In this document: positions 15,646-24,645 of the stretch, piece by piece
Position numbering within the stretch: position 1 is the first letter of the stretch
Layout: each line of letters opens with the position of its first letter
From: DATGLW01 sp035293965
GTDB lineage: Bacteria > Actinomycetota > Acidimicrobiia > Acidimicrobiales > RAAP-2
DNA: 45,043 nt
NCBI GenBank assembly: GCA_035293965.1
Contig: DATGLW010000028.1
Span: forward strand, 1-45,043
Direction: 5' to 3'
Program-made: the position numbers and the translations under genes
Notes under the pieces: model-generated
What the model saw: only the letters and a program-made list of their open reading frames with translations
What the model was told of the DNA's origin: nothing
Database searches by the model: none

Positions 15646-16296
15646 TCAGATCCCTTCGAGGCGCAGCGTCGAGCGGGCGCGGTGGCGGATGTTGACGGTC
15701 ACGCACACGGCCGTGAAGGCTTCGATGGCCGCGGCCTGGCTCAGGCTGCCCGCGTCGAGCGGGCGCAGCCCCTCGATCGCCCGGACGAGCTCCATGGTGC
15801 GCTCGGTCGCCTGCCGGTGGTCCGAGCAGACCAGCACGTCGGCCCGCAGCCGCGCGTCGAGATCGGCCATGTCGGCCGCGGGCAGGTGATGGAAGGCGGC
15901 AGCGACGAGGGAGCCGGGCAGCGCCGCCTGCACGGCAGCCGCGATCGACCCCCGAGGCGGCACGAGCGCAAGCATCTCGCGGCCCTCCTTGACCAGGGCG
16001 TTGGCCATGCTCACGACGACCTTGCCCTCGAGCGCCGAGGCATGGGCGCCGGCGGTGGCCACGGCGCTGTCCCAGGGCGTCGCCACCACCACCACCTCGG
16101 CGCCGGCGGCGGCAGCGTTCGCGGCGCCCGCGATGGCGAGCGGGCGCCCGGGCCACCGAGCGCCCAGCTCCTTCGCGACCCCTGCCGCCCGGGACTCGTC
16201 GCGCGAGCCGATCACCACGCCGATGCCGGCCGCCGCCAGGCGGGTCGCCAGCCCCCGCCCGGCCGGCCCGGTCCCTCCGAGGATGCCCACGTCCAT
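15646..16296 (-). CDS. npdG: NADPH:F420 oxidoreductase (NpdG/Fno-like)
   Basis: Fno-type enzymes move hydride between NADP(H) and coenzyme F420. The 216-residue product has GGTGPAGRGLATRLAAAG at the N-terminus (NADP Rossmann loop), IGSRDESRA for the 2'-phosphate, VVVATPWD and VVVSMANAL strands, and the AFHHLPAADMAD segment typical of the group. The reported ATG directly abuts a GGAGG (no spacer), so the GTG two codons later (16290) is better placed and equally compatible with the Rossmann strand. F420 use fits an actinobacterium. mshC follows within 10 nt. Confidence 0.87.
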   Translation of the reverse strand: MDVGILGGTGPAGRGLATRLAAAGIGVVIGSRDESRAAGVAKELGARWPGRPLAIAGAANAAAAGAEVVVVATPWDSAVATAGAHASALEGKVVVSMANALVKEGREMLALVPPRGSIAAAVQAALPGSLVAAAFHHLPAADMADLDARLRADVLVCSDHRQATERTMELVRAIEGLRPLDAGSLSQAAAIEAFTAVCVTVNIRHRARSTLRLEGI

Positions 16297-16398
16297 CCTC
16301 CTACTGTCGCACAGGGCGCGGGCGGCCCCCGAGGAGGGCCAGGGCGGGCGGTGGCAGCCGGCCCCCGCCGGTCCCCGGGCCCAGGCGACGGCGAGCGG

Positions 16399-16404
16399 TA
16401 GCCT
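16399..16404 (+). promoter_or_regulatory. Candidate -10 box for a leaderless fabI transcript
   Basis: TAGCCT ends 8 nt before the fabI ATG, and no ribosome site is visible between them. It lies in the 116-bp divergent spacer shared with npdG. Confidence 0.3.
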
Positions 16405-16412
16405 CCCCGGGC

Positions 16413-17195
16413 ATGGGCATCCTGGACGGCAAGCGCATCCTCGTGACCGGCGTGCTGACCGACGCCTCGCTCGCCTTCGCCGTGGCGCGCCGCGCCCAGG
16501 AAGAAGGGGCCGAGGTCGTCCTCACCGGAGCCGGGAGGGGCCTGAGCCTGACCCGTCGGACGGCCCGCAAGCTGCCCACGGAGCCCGAGGTGCTCGAGGC
16601 GGACGTCACCGACACCGGTCAGCTCGCAGCCGCCGCGGCGGCCGTCGGCCGGCGCTGGGACCGCCTCGACGGTCTGGTCCACGCCATCGGCTTCGCGCCG
16701 CCGGCCTGCATGGGCCAGGGGATGTTCGAGGCGGCCTGGGAGGACGTCGCCGTCGCCCTGCAGGTGTCGAGCTACTCCTTGAAGAGCCTGGTCGAGCCCT
16801 TCCTGCCGCTCCTCGAGGCCGCGGGGGCCTCGGGCGGGGCATCGGTCGTCGGCCTCGACTTCGACGCGACGGTGGCCTGGCCCCTCTACGACTGGATGGG
16901 CGTGGCCAAGGCGGCCCTCGAGTCCCTCACCCGCTACCTCGCCCGCGACCTCGGGCCCAAGGGGATCCGGGTGAACCTGGTGGCAGCCGGCCCGGTCAGG
17001 ACGGTCGCCGCCAAGGCCATCCCGGGCTTCGCAGCCTTCGAGGGCACCTGGGCGGCGCGTGCACCCCTGGGGTGGGACGTGCACGACGCGGACCCGGTGG
17101 GAAGGGCGTGCGTGGCGTTGCTGTCGGACTGGTTCCCGAAGACGACCGGCGAGATGGTCCACGTCGACGGCGGGCTGCACGCGGTCGGCGCCTGA
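16413..17195 (+). CDS. fabI: Enoyl-[acyl-carrier-protein] reductase, InhA-type
   Basis: The enzyme performs the last reduction of type II fatty acid elongation with NADH. The 260-residue product starts MGILDGKRILVTGVLTDASLAFAVA, has the catalytic Y159 and K166 in YDWMGVAKAALES, and NLVAAGPVRTVAA and APLGWDVHDADPV, all close to the mycobacterial InhA arrangement (Tyr158/Lys165). No fabG or mabA partner is adjacent. Its stop is 15 bp from the convergent chlID stop. Confidence 0.96.
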   Translation: MGILDGKRILVTGVLTDASLAFAVARRAQEEGAEVVLTGAGRGLSLTRRTARKLPTEPEVLEADVTDTGQLAAAAAAVGRRWDRLDGLVHAIGFAPPACMGQGMFEAAWEDVAVALQVSSYSLKSLVEPFLPLLEAAGASGGASVVGLDFDATVAWPLYDWMGVAKAALESLTRYLARDLGPKGIRVNLVAAGPVRTVAAKAIPGFAAFEGTWAARAPLGWDVHDADPVGRACVALLSDWFPKTTGEMVHVDGGLHAVGA

Positions 17196-17199
17196 GGCC

Positions 17200-17212
17200 G
17201 ACCGCTGCGGTC
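17200..17212. terminator. Small inverted repeat between convergent fabI and chlID
   Basis: GACCGC, T, GCGGTC forms a 6-bp inverted repeat in the 15-bp gap between the two stop codons, overlapping the chlID stop. It could serve both directions, but the stem is short and there is no T-tract. Confidence 0.25.
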
Positions 17213-19304
17213 ACCCTCCTGCGAGCACCTGGCGCACCACACCGGCCAGGACCTCGCCGGGCACCGGCCCGCCATCGGCCCGGGTGCCCCCGCCGGCCAG
17301 CGCATCCCAGCGCACGAGGCGCCCTCCGAGCGCGTCGGCGAGCGGTTGCGCGAGGCCGAGCGGGGTGCCGGTGCGCTCGCAGTCGACGACCAGCGCGCCG
17401 ACCCCCGCCCGACGGGCCTCGGCCGCGGCCTCGAGCGACGCCTCGACCGGGTCGCGGCCGTCGGCAGCCCACGTTGCCCGGCCGTCGGTGACCACCACGA
17501 GCAGGGGCCGGTAGGGGGCGGCGCTCGGCGACACGGCCACGCGCAGTGCCTGGTGGATCCCGGCGGCGAGCGGGGTCGTGCCGCCTCGCGGCAGGCCGGC
17601 CAGGCGCTTGGCGGCCACCTCGGTGCTCCCCGTGGGCCGGAGCACCACGTGCGCCGCCGTCCCCTGGAAGGCCACGACCGCCACCCGGTCTCGCCGCTGG
17701 TAGGCGTCGACGAGCAGCGAGGCGACGGCGTCGTGCGCGGCGCGCACCCGGTCGTCGACGCCCATGGAGCCAGAGGTGTCGACGGCCAGCACGACGAGGT
17801 TGGCAGTCGGGCGACGGTGCACCGCCTCGCGCAGGTCTCCCTCGCCCACCGCGAGCGGGGCGCCGGGTGCGAGCTGGTCCTGGCGGGCCAGCCGTCCGGT
17901 GGCCGACGCCACCGTGGCGGCCACCGCCACGGTGCCAATCGCCTCGCCAGGCCCTGGCAGCCGAGAGCCCACCAGCCGCCCCCGCCCACCGACGCCTGGC
18001 TCGGGGGCGCGCCGGCCCGAGGCCCCTCCCGGCGAGCCGGGGCGCGAGCCGGGCATGTCGAGCAGGCCCCTCGGGACCGCACCGGGCGGGTTGCCGCTGC
18101 CGTCGTCGTGGCTGTCGAGGCGGCCGCCGTCATGGCTGTCGAGCGGGCCGTCGCCGAGCGTGCCACCGTCGTCGACTGGAGCCCGGCCGCCGCCCGCTGC
18201 CGGATCGAGGCTGGCCGCCCCACCGGCCCCGCGCCGCTCTTCCCTGGTGGCTGCGGCGCCCTCGCCGGCACCGCCACCCGGGGCGCTCCTGCCGGGGTCC
18301 TCAGGGAGGTCCGGCCCCTCCTGCACCCCGTCGCCCCGGGTGCCGCTGCCGGCCCCCTCGGGGCCCCGGGAACCCTGCCGTGCTCCTCCTCGGTCGGCAA
18401 AGACCCGGTCGAGCAGCTCGTCGAGACGTGCGGCCGCCGGCGACGAAGGCGCCGGCCAGGGGGCTGCACGGCGGTGCCCGAGGGCGAGGGCCGCCACCCG
18501 GCGGACGTCGTCCTCGTCCGCTTCGCCCCGGCCCTCCCAGCCTGCGAGCGCGGCAGCGGCGCGGCAGACGACGAGGTCGGCCCGGAGGCCCTCGGCGCCC
18601 GCGTCGGCGCACAGTGCCGCGACCCGCTCCTCGAGGCCGGGCCGGAGCTCGGCCGGGCGCGCCGCGCCGAGGCGGCGGCGGAGCTGCTCCTGGGCGTCGT
18701 CCCAGCGCCGGGCGAAGCTTTCGGGGTCGCGGTCGAACGCCATCCGCCGCCGCAGGGCCTCGGCGCGGGCCGCGGGGTCACCGGGGGCGCGCACCTCCAC
18801 CGACAGGCCGAAGCGGTCCAGGAGCTGGGGGCGGAGCTCGCCCTCTTCGGGGTTCATGGAGCCGACGAGCACGAAGCGGCTCGGGTGGACGTGGGAGACC
18901 CCGTCGCGCTCGATGCGGTTCGTGCCGCTGGCAGCTGCATCGAGCAGCACGTCGACCAGGTGGTCGGCGAGCAGGTTGACCTCGTCGACGTACAAGACCC
19001 CCCCGTGCGCCGCCGCCAGCAGGCCGGGCTGGAACCGGTAGCCCTCGCCGGCCAGCGCGGCCCGGATGTCGAGCGTGCCCACCACCCGGTCCTCGGTCGC
19101 GCCGAGCGGCAGCTCCACGAACGGCGCCCGGTCCCCGAGCACGTCGGCGAGCCCGCGAGCTGCCGTCGTCTTGCCGCTGCCCTTCTCCCCTCTCACGAGC
19201 ACCCCGCCGATCGCCGGGTCAACGGCGCACAGGAGCAAGGCCGTGCGCAGGGTGTCGGCGCCCACCATCGCGCTGAGCGGGAAGGCCGGTCCCTCCGTCG
19301 TCAC
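17211..19304 (-). CDS. ChlI-ChlD fusion AAA+/VWA chelatase motor subunit
   Basis: In bacteria lacking CobST, a magnesium-chelatase-like ChlI/ChlD protein is proposed to power cobalt insertion by CobN. The 697-residue product has an AAA+ domain (Walker A GEKGSGKT, 39-46; Walker B LYVDEVNLL, 104-112; SMNPEEGELRPQLLDRFGL), a long Gly/Pro/Asp-rich linker (~330-480), and a VWA domain with MIDAS DTSGSMG at 509-515. The GTG start has GGGAGGAGG 5 nt upstream and overlaps the cobN stop as GTGA. No bacteriochlorophyll genes are present, so a cobalt role is preferred over magnesium. Confidence 0.9.
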   Translation of the reverse strand: MTTEGPAFPLSAMVGADTLRTALLLCAVDPAIGGVLVRGEKGSGKTTAARGLADVLGDRAPFVELPLGATEDRVVGTLDIRAALAGEGYRFQPGLLAAAHGGVLYVDEVNLLADHLVDVLLDAAASGTNRIERDGVSHVHPSRFVLVGSMNPEEGELRPQLLDRFGLSVEVRAPGDPAARAEALRRRMAFDRDPESFARRWDDAQEQLRRRLGAARPAELRPGLEERVAALCADAGAEGLRADLVVCRAAAALAGWEGRGEADEDDVRRVAALALGHRRAAPWPAPSSPAAARLDELLDRVFADRGGARQGSRGPEGAGSGTRGDGVQEGPDLPEDPGRSAPGGGAGEGAAATREERRGAGGAASLDPAAGGGRAPVDDGGTLGDGPLDSHDGGRLDSHDDGSGNPPGAVPRGLLDMPGSRPGSPGGASGRRAPEPGVGGRGRLVGSRLPGPGEAIGTVAVAATVASATGRLARQDQLAPGAPLAVGEGDLREAVHRRPTANLVVLAVDTSGSMGVDDRVRAAHDAVASLLVDAYQRRDRVAVVAFQGTAAHVVLRPTGSTEVAAKRLAGLPRGGTTPLAAGIHQALRVAVSPSAAPYRPLLVVVTDGRATWAADGRDPVEASLEAAAEARRAGVGALVVDCERTGTPLGLAQPLADALGGRLVRWDALAGGGTRADGGPVPGEVLAGVVRQVLAGG

Positions 19305-22300
19305 CGGGCCTCCTCCCATCCCTCGGCGTCGAGCACGGCACGGCGCAGGGTGTCCCTGGCCGCCTCCGAGGCCGCCCACATGCCCCTGGCATCTGCCTCG
19401 AGCAGGCGCTCGGCGATCGACCGCAGGGCCCACGGGTTGCTCGTGCGGAAGAACTCCCGCACGGCCGCGTCGCCCACGTAGGCCTCGGTGACGCGCTCGT
19501 ACATCCAGTCCTCGACCACGCCGGCGGTGGCGTCGTAGCCGAAGAGATAGTCCACCGTGGCCGCCATCTCGAACGCGCCCTTGTACCCGTGACGCCGCAT
19601 GGCGGCGATCCACTTGGGGTTCACCACGCGGCTGCGCACGACGCGAGCTGCTTCCTCGGCGAGCGAGCGCACCCGGGGGCGGGCGGGGTCGGCCGAGTCG
19701 CCGAACCACGCCCGGGGCTGCTCGCCCCGGAGGACCCGGATGGTGGCCACCATCCCGCCATGGTCCTGCAGGTAGTCGTCCGAGTCGAAGATGTCGTGCT
19801 CGCGGTTGTCCTGGTTCTTGACAGCCACCTCGACTGCCGCCAGCCGCCGCCGCAGGGCGTCGGGCGCCGGGCGTCCCCGCCCGCCGCGTCCGTAGGCCCA
19901 CCCGCTCCACTCCAGGTAGACGGCAGCGAGGTCGTGGTCGCTGCGCCACGATCCTGCTTCGAGCACGTTGAGGATGCCCGAGCCGTAGGCACCCGGCTTG
20001 GGCCCGAACACCCTCGGGTCGCCCGTGCCCGAGGCCGCCACCGGGTTGGACGACGCCGGCTCGTCCGCCGCCGCTGCGAGGGTGAACGCCTCGTCGAGGA
20101 GGTCCAGCACATGGGGGAAGGCGTCACGGAAGAAGCCCGACACCCGCAGGGTGACGTCCACGCGGGGACGGCCGAGCTCCTCGAGCGACATGAGCTCGAC
20201 GCCGGTCACCCGGCCCGAGGTTGCGTCCCAGCAGGGCCGGACGCCGAGGAGGGCCAGCGCCTCGGCGACGTCGTCGCCACCGGTACGCATGGCGCTCGTC
20301 CCCCACGCGACCAGGCCGACCGATCGGGGGTAGCCGCCCGTCTCGCGCACGTGGCGATCGAGGAGCCGCTCCGCAAGCGCCCTGCCGACTTCCCACGCCA
20401 GCGGCGAGGGGACGGCCTTGGGGTCCACGGCGTAGAAGTTGCGGCCCGTCGGCAGCACGTGGGCCATGCCCCGCGACGGCGCGCCGCTCGGACCGGGCTC
20501 GACGAAGCGGCCGTCGAGCGCCGCCAGCACCGCCGGGATCTCGCCGGCGGTCGCCCGTAGCGCGGGCACGAGGCGGTCGCACGCCCAGCGCAGGGCAGGG
20601 GTGACCGGCACGCCTGCGGTCTCGGCCGCGCAGGCGTCCCAGCCGAGCGCCTGGCACGCGCCCAGGCGCCGGCGGCACTCGGCGTCCACCCGGTCGAGGT
20701 CCTGGCGACGCGTCCGCTCGCCGGCCAGCTCGACACCGAGGGCCGACGCCACCTCCTGGCGCAGCGACGGCACCTCGCCCTGGGGGACGCGGGTGATGGC
20801 CGCGACGAGGTCGACCTCGGCCTCGCCCTCGGGCGCCCGGCCGAGCACGTGGAGCCCGCCGCGGATCTGGGCATCCTTCAGCTCGCACAGGTAGCAGTCG
20901 ACGTCCACCAGGAGGTCGTCGAAGGCGGGATCCTCGAACGACGGCTCGTCCGCCCGGCCCGCCAGGCCCAGGTCGCGGTGGATCTCTGTCCGCACGAGCA
21001 GGTCCCATACCTGGCGGCGCACGGCCGGGACCTTGGCGGGGTCGAGCGCGGCCAGCTGGGCGTGGCTGTCGAGCAGCGACTCGAGCCTGGCCAGGTCGTC
21101 GTAGGTCTCCGCCCGGGTGAGCGGGGGGACCAGGTGGTCCACGACGACCGCGTGCGCCCGGCGCTTGGCCTGGGTCCCCTCCCCCGGGTCGTTGACCACG
21201 AAGGGGTAGACGAGGGGCAGGCTGCCGAGCGCGGCGTCAGGGAAGCACGACGCCGACAGCCCGACGCCCTTGCCGGGCAGCCATTCGAGGGTGCCGTGCT
21301 TCCCCACGTGGACGACGGCGTCGGCACCCCATCCCAGCTCGAGCCACCGGTAGAAGGCGAGGTAGTGGTGGGTGGGGGGCAGGTCCGGTGCGTGGTAGAG
21401 CGCCACCGGGTCCTCGCCGAAGCCCCGGGGCGGTTGCACGGCCACGAGCACGCCGCCGAGGTCGAGACCCGAGAACAGGAACCGGCCACCCTCGACGTGC
21501 ACGGTGCCCGGCGGCGGGCCCCACGCCCCTTCGACCGCCGCCCGGGCGTCGGCCGGGAGGGTGGCGAACCACGCGCCGTAGTCCTCGGCGTCGAGGGCGG
21601 CGGCGGCGGCGGCCGCCTGCGCCGGGGAGAGCGAGGTCGTCTCGTAGGCCAGGCCGTCGGCGAGCTCGGCCATCAGGGCGTCGCCGGTCTCGGGCACGCG
21701 TTCGACCCGGTAGCCCGCCGCCCGCATCGCGCGCAGCAGCCCGACCACCGACGCAGGGGTGTCGAGCCCGACCGCGTTGCCGAGGCGGCTCCGCTTGGTC
21801 GGGTACGCGGAGAGCACGAGGGCGACCCGCCGCCGGGACGGCGGCGTGGCGCGGAGGCGGGCGAGCCTCGCGGCGAGACCAGCCACCCGGGCCAGCCGAT
21901 CCGGCACCGTGCGGTAAGCCGTGATCTCGGTGCCGAGCTCGTCGCCGTCGTCGACTGCCTCCTTGAAGGAGAAGGGCACCGAGATCACCCGGCCGTCGAA
22001 CTCGGGGATGGCGACCGACATGGCCACGTCGAGGGGTGGCAAGCCCTGCGGCGAGCCCCGCCAGTGCGCGGCGGGCACGGTGGCGCACACGGCCTGGATC
22101 ACCGGCACGTCGAGCTCGGCGAGCGCGCCGGGGTCCCACGCGTCGGGAGCCCACCCCGACGCCGTGCCGGGGTGGCCAGCCGTGCCGGGGTGGCCGGCCG
22201 TGCCGGCTCCGGCCATCGATCCTGCAGCGAGCACGGTCGTCACCACGGCTGCCACGCGCTCGCGGGCCAGCAGCTCGACCACGGGTGGGCGGGCTCCTGC

Positions 22301-22930
22301 CCGAGGCGCCCGCAACGAGTAGCAGTAGACGGGCAGCGGTCGCACCCCCTCGCTCGCCAGCGCGTCGCAGAGCTCGTGGACGAAGCGGACGTTGCCGGCG
22401 ACCACGTGCGCCCGGTAGAACACGATCGCCACCGTCGGCGCGTTCGGTTGGGGCGGCCCGGAGCCCGCAGCGAGCGACGTGCGCCCGCCGAGGATCCCGT
22501 AGTCGGGCAGCACGACCGGCGGAGCAAAGCCGAAGCCGTGCAGCAGCACGGTGTCGGCGATGAAGCGCAGCAGGTTGGCCAGGTTGTCGGGCCCGCCTTG
22601 CACCAGGTACTCGAACGCCTGCACGGTGGTCGCGCCCGGCACGGTCGAGGCGGCGAGGAGCTCCGCGTCGAGCACCGCCTCGCCGCCGACTGCCACGAGG
22701 GGGATCCCCCGCGCGCGGCACGCCGCCGCCAGGGCGTCGAAGGGCTCCTGCCACGACCTCCGTCCTCCGAGCAGGCGGACCAGCACCGCGTCGACACCGG
22801 CGAGCTCGACCGGACCGTCCAGGCGGTTCGGGTTCGCCGCTCGCACGGGCGGGAAGCCTTCGGGAAGCTCCTCGGCGATCGTCCGGAGCGCAAGCAGCTC
22901 GGTGTCGGCGTTGGTCAAGAACAGGATCAC
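19301..22930 (-). CDS. cobN: Cobaltochelatase large subunit CobN
   Basis: CobN is the porphyrin-binding subunit that inserts cobalt into hydrogenobyrinic acid a,c-diamide, the oxygen-dependent (cobalt-late) route. The 1209-residue product matches the CobN/BchH superfamily, with HVGKHGTLEWLPGKGVGLS, PGEGTQAKRRAHAVVVDHLVPP, KPGAYGSGILNVLE and KNQDNREHDIFDSDDYLQDHGG. Length is normal for CobN. A Gly/Thr/Ala/His/Pro insert near residue 245 is an 18-bp tandem repeat. The GTG start overlaps the cobQ stop and its own stop overlaps chlID, both GTGA. BchH is unlikely, given the B12 neighbours. Confidence 0.95.
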   Translation of the reverse strand: MILFLTNADTELLALRTIAEELPEGFPPVRAANPNRLDGPVELAGVDAVLVRLLGGRRSWQEPFDALAAACRARGIPLVAVGGEAVLDAELLAASTVPGATTVQAFEYLVQGGPDNLANLLRFIADTVLLHGFGFAPPVVLPDYGILGGRTSLAAGSGPPQPNAPTVAIVFYRAHVVAGNVRFVHELCDALASEGVRPLPVYCYSLRAPRAGARPPVVELLARERVAAVVTTVLAAGSMAGAGTAGHPGTAGHPGTASGWAPDAWDPGALAELDVPVIQAVCATVPAAHWRGSPQGLPPLDVAMSVAIPEFDGRVISVPFSFKEAVDDGDELGTEITAYRTVPDRLARVAGLAARLARLRATPPSRRRVALVLSAYPTKRSRLGNAVGLDTPASVVGLLRAMRAAGYRVERVPETGDALMAELADGLAYETTSLSPAQAAAAAAALDAEDYGAWFATLPADARAAVEGAWGPPPGTVHVEGGRFLFSGLDLGGVLVAVQPPRGFGEDPVALYHAPDLPPTHHYLAFYRWLELGWGADAVVHVGKHGTLEWLPGKGVGLSASCFPDAALGSLPLVYPFVVNDPGEGTQAKRRAHAVVVDHLVPPLTRAETYDDLARLESLLDSHAQLAALDPAKVPAVRRQVWDLLVRTEIHRDLGLAGRADEPSFEDPAFDDLLVDVDCYLCELKDAQIRGGLHVLGRAPEGEAEVDLVAAITRVPQGEVPSLRQEVASALGVELAGERTRRQDLDRVDAECRRRLGACQALGWDACAAETAGVPVTPALRWACDRLVPALRATAGEIPAVLAALDGRFVEPGPSGAPSRGMAHVLPTGRNFYAVDPKAVPSPLAWEVGRALAERLLDRHVRETGGYPRSVGLVAWGTSAMRTGGDDVAEALALLGVRPCWDATSGRVTGVELMSLEELGRPRVDVTLRVSGFFRDAFPHVLDLLDEAFTLAAAADEPASSNPVAASGTGDPRVFGPKPGAYGSGILNVLEAGSWRSDHDLAAVYLEWSGWAYGRGGRGRPAPDALRRRLAAVEVAVKNQDNREHDIFDSDDYLQDHGGMVATIRVLRGEQPRAWFGDSADPARPRVRSLAEEAARVVRSRVVNPKWIAAMRRHGYKGAFEMAATVDYLFGYDATAGVVEDWMYERVTEAYVGDAAVREFFRTSNPWALRSIAERLLEADARGMWAASEAARDTLRRAVLDAEGWEEAR
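22161..22214 (-). repeat. 18-bp tandem repeat within cobN
   Basis: Three adjacent 18-bp units (22161-22178, 22179-22196, 22197-22214); the first two differ at one base and the third is diverged. In frame on the minus strand they encode repeats of GTAGHP type in a surface-loop region of CobN. Confidence 0.85.
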
Positions 22931-24645
22931 CTCGTCCCTCCGGGGGTCGGGGCGGAGGCTGCACCATGCCGGACGATCGACCACAGCCCGCCCAGGTCGA
23001 GGTGGGCCTCGCAGGCATCGGCGAGGCGATCGAGCTGCGCCCGCCGGGCGGCAGCGAACACGAGGCCCGACGGCGACCACGACCGGCGGCGGCGCCGGGC
23101 CACGAAGGCGAGCAGCGCGCCGCGCAGCGCGTCGCACTCGAGCAAGCCGTGCAGGCTCGTGCCGAAGACCCCCGCCGGCTCGTCGCGCACACCCTCTTCC
23201 TCGAACCCGCGGCCGAGCCGGTCGCCGCGCCCGCGGCCGAGCCGGTCGCCGCCGCCGTCGCAGCCCGGCCCCTCCCCGCCATCGGCGCCGGGCCGGCCGT
23301 CGCCCCGATTGCCGCCGCGTCCCTCCCCGACGTCGGGCTCGAGGGCGAACCAGGGGATCGCGCCGGCAGCCGGGCGGGGCTGGCCGTGGTGGATCTCGTA
23401 GCCGGCCACGGGCAGCCCCCCGTGCACCTCGGTCCCCCGGCGCTGCGCCGTCCGCTTGACCGGGTGGAAACGGGTCACGACGTCGAGCCAGCCGAGCCCG
23501 TCGACCTCGGCCTGGTCGCTCTCGACGTGCGCGGGATCCTCGATGCGGCGGCCGAGCATCTGGTAGCCCCCGCAGACGCCCAGCACGACAGGGGGTCGCG
23601 GGCCACGACGCAGCCGCTCGAGGGCAGCCGCCAGGCCGCTGCCGCGCAGCCACGCCAGGTCTGCCACGGTGGCCTTGGTGCCGGGCAGGACGACGAGGTC
23701 GGGGTCGCCGAGCGCGCCCGGGCCGGTCACGAAGCGCACCGCCACGCCGGGCTCGAGGGCGAGAGGGTCGAGATCGGTGAAATTCGAGACCCTCGGGAAG
23801 CGCACCACTGCCACGTCCAGCACCTCCGCCCCCGCCGCCTCGCCAGGGACCCCAGGCCCTCCTGGTCCCCACGCCCCCCCGCCCGTGCGGTCCCCGATGC
23901 GGTCGAGGAGCGCCAGCGAGTCCTCCGCGTCGAGGACGACCCCCTCGAGGAAGGGCAGCACACCGAGCGTGGGCACCCCGCAGCGGGCCGCAAGCTGGTC
24001 CGGCCCGTCGCCGAGCAGCGCCGGGTCGCCCCGGAACTTGTTGATGACGAAGCCCCGGACCTGGGCCCGCAACGGAGCCGGGAGGAGCGCGACTGTGCCG
24101 TAGAGATGCGCGAACACCCCGCCCCGGTCGATGTCGCCCACCACGATGGCCGGCACGCCGGCACGTGCTGCCAGCCCCAGGTTCACGAGGTCGGATCCGG
24201 GCAGGTTGATCTCGGCCGGGCTCCCGGCGCCCTCGAGGACGACGACGTCGTAGCGCCGGCGGAGGTCGGCCAGCGCCGAGTCGACGATGCCCACGAGCTC
24301 GGCCTTGGCCTGCTGGAAGCCGGCGGCGTCGAGTGTCGCCCACGGCCGGCCCATCACGACCACCTGGCTCGCCCGCTCCCCGGTGGGCTTGAGCAGCACC
24401 GGGTTCATCGCCGCCTCGGGCACCGCCCCCGCCGCGACGGCCTGGGCCCACTGGGCACGGCCGATCTCCGCCCCCCCCGGCGTGACCGTGGAGTTGAGCG
24501 ACATGTTCTGGCCCTTGAACGGCGCCACCCGGACCCCGGCGCGCCCCAGAGCGCGGCACAGCCCCGCTACGAGCAGGCTCTTGCCGGCGTGCGACGAGGT
24601 CCCGCACACCATGATCGCCCCCCGCAGCGGCGCCGGCCCCCTCAC
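22927..24645 (-). CDS. cobQ: Cobyric acid synthase CobQ
   Basis: CobQ performs four glutamine-dependent amidations (b, d, e, g) on adenosylcobyrinic a,c-diamide. The 572-residue product has the dethiobiotin-synthetase-like P-loop CGTSSHAGKS near residue 14, FKGQNMSLNS, EGAGSPAEINL and GDIDRGGVFA, then the class I glutaminase domain with the nucleophile in LGVCGGYQML and the late GTSLHGLLE histidine. Residues ~437-480 are a Gly/Arg/Asp-rich insertion including an exact 24-bp repeat. The GTG start overlaps the cobC stop (GTGA); the true N-terminus could be the internal MVCGTSS. Confidence 0.95.
   Translation of the reverse strand: MRGPAPLRGAIMVCGTSSHAGKSLLVAGLCRALGRAGVRVAPFKGQNMSLNSTVTPGGAEIGRAQWAQAVAAGAVPEAAMNPVLLKPTGERASQVVVMGRPWATLDAAGFQQAKAELVGIVDSALADLRRRYDVVVLEGAGSPAEINLPGSDLVNLGLAARAGVPAIVVGDIDRGGVFAHLYGTVALLPAPLRAQVRGFVINKFRGDPALLGDGPDQLAARCGVPTLGVLPFLEGVVLDAEDSLALLDRIGDRTGGGAWGPGGPGVPGEAAGAEVLDVAVVRFPRVSNFTDLDPLALEPGVAVRFVTGPGALGDPDLVVLPGTKATVADLAWLRGSGLAAALERLRRGPRPPVVLGVCGGYQMLGRRIEDPAHVESDQAEVDGLGWLDVVTRFHPVKRTAQRRGTEVHGGLPVAGYEIHHGQPRPAAGAIPWFALEPDVGEGRGGNRGDGRPGADGGEGPGCDGGGDRLGRGRGDRLGRGFEEEGVRDEPAGVFGTSLHGLLECDALRGALLAFVARRRRRSWSPSGLVFAAARRAQLDRLADACEAHLDLGGLWSIVRHGAASAPTPGGTR
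23206..23253 (-). repeat. 24-bp tandem repeat within cobQ
   Basis: Two adjacent 24-bp units (23206-23229 and 23230-23253) differ only at the final base. They encode two copies of an eight-residue GDRLGRGR-like unit in the insertion before the end of the glutaminase domain. Confidence 0.85.

Noticed and set aside
17211..22930. Magnesium chelatase for bacteriochlorophyll (BchH/BchD/BchI)
   Set aside because: No other bch genes; the operon is wholly B12 and sits behind a cobalamin riboswitch.
20849..23401. Long plus-strand open frame opposite cobN and cobQ
   Set aside because: No motif, His/Arg/Pro-rich shadow composition.
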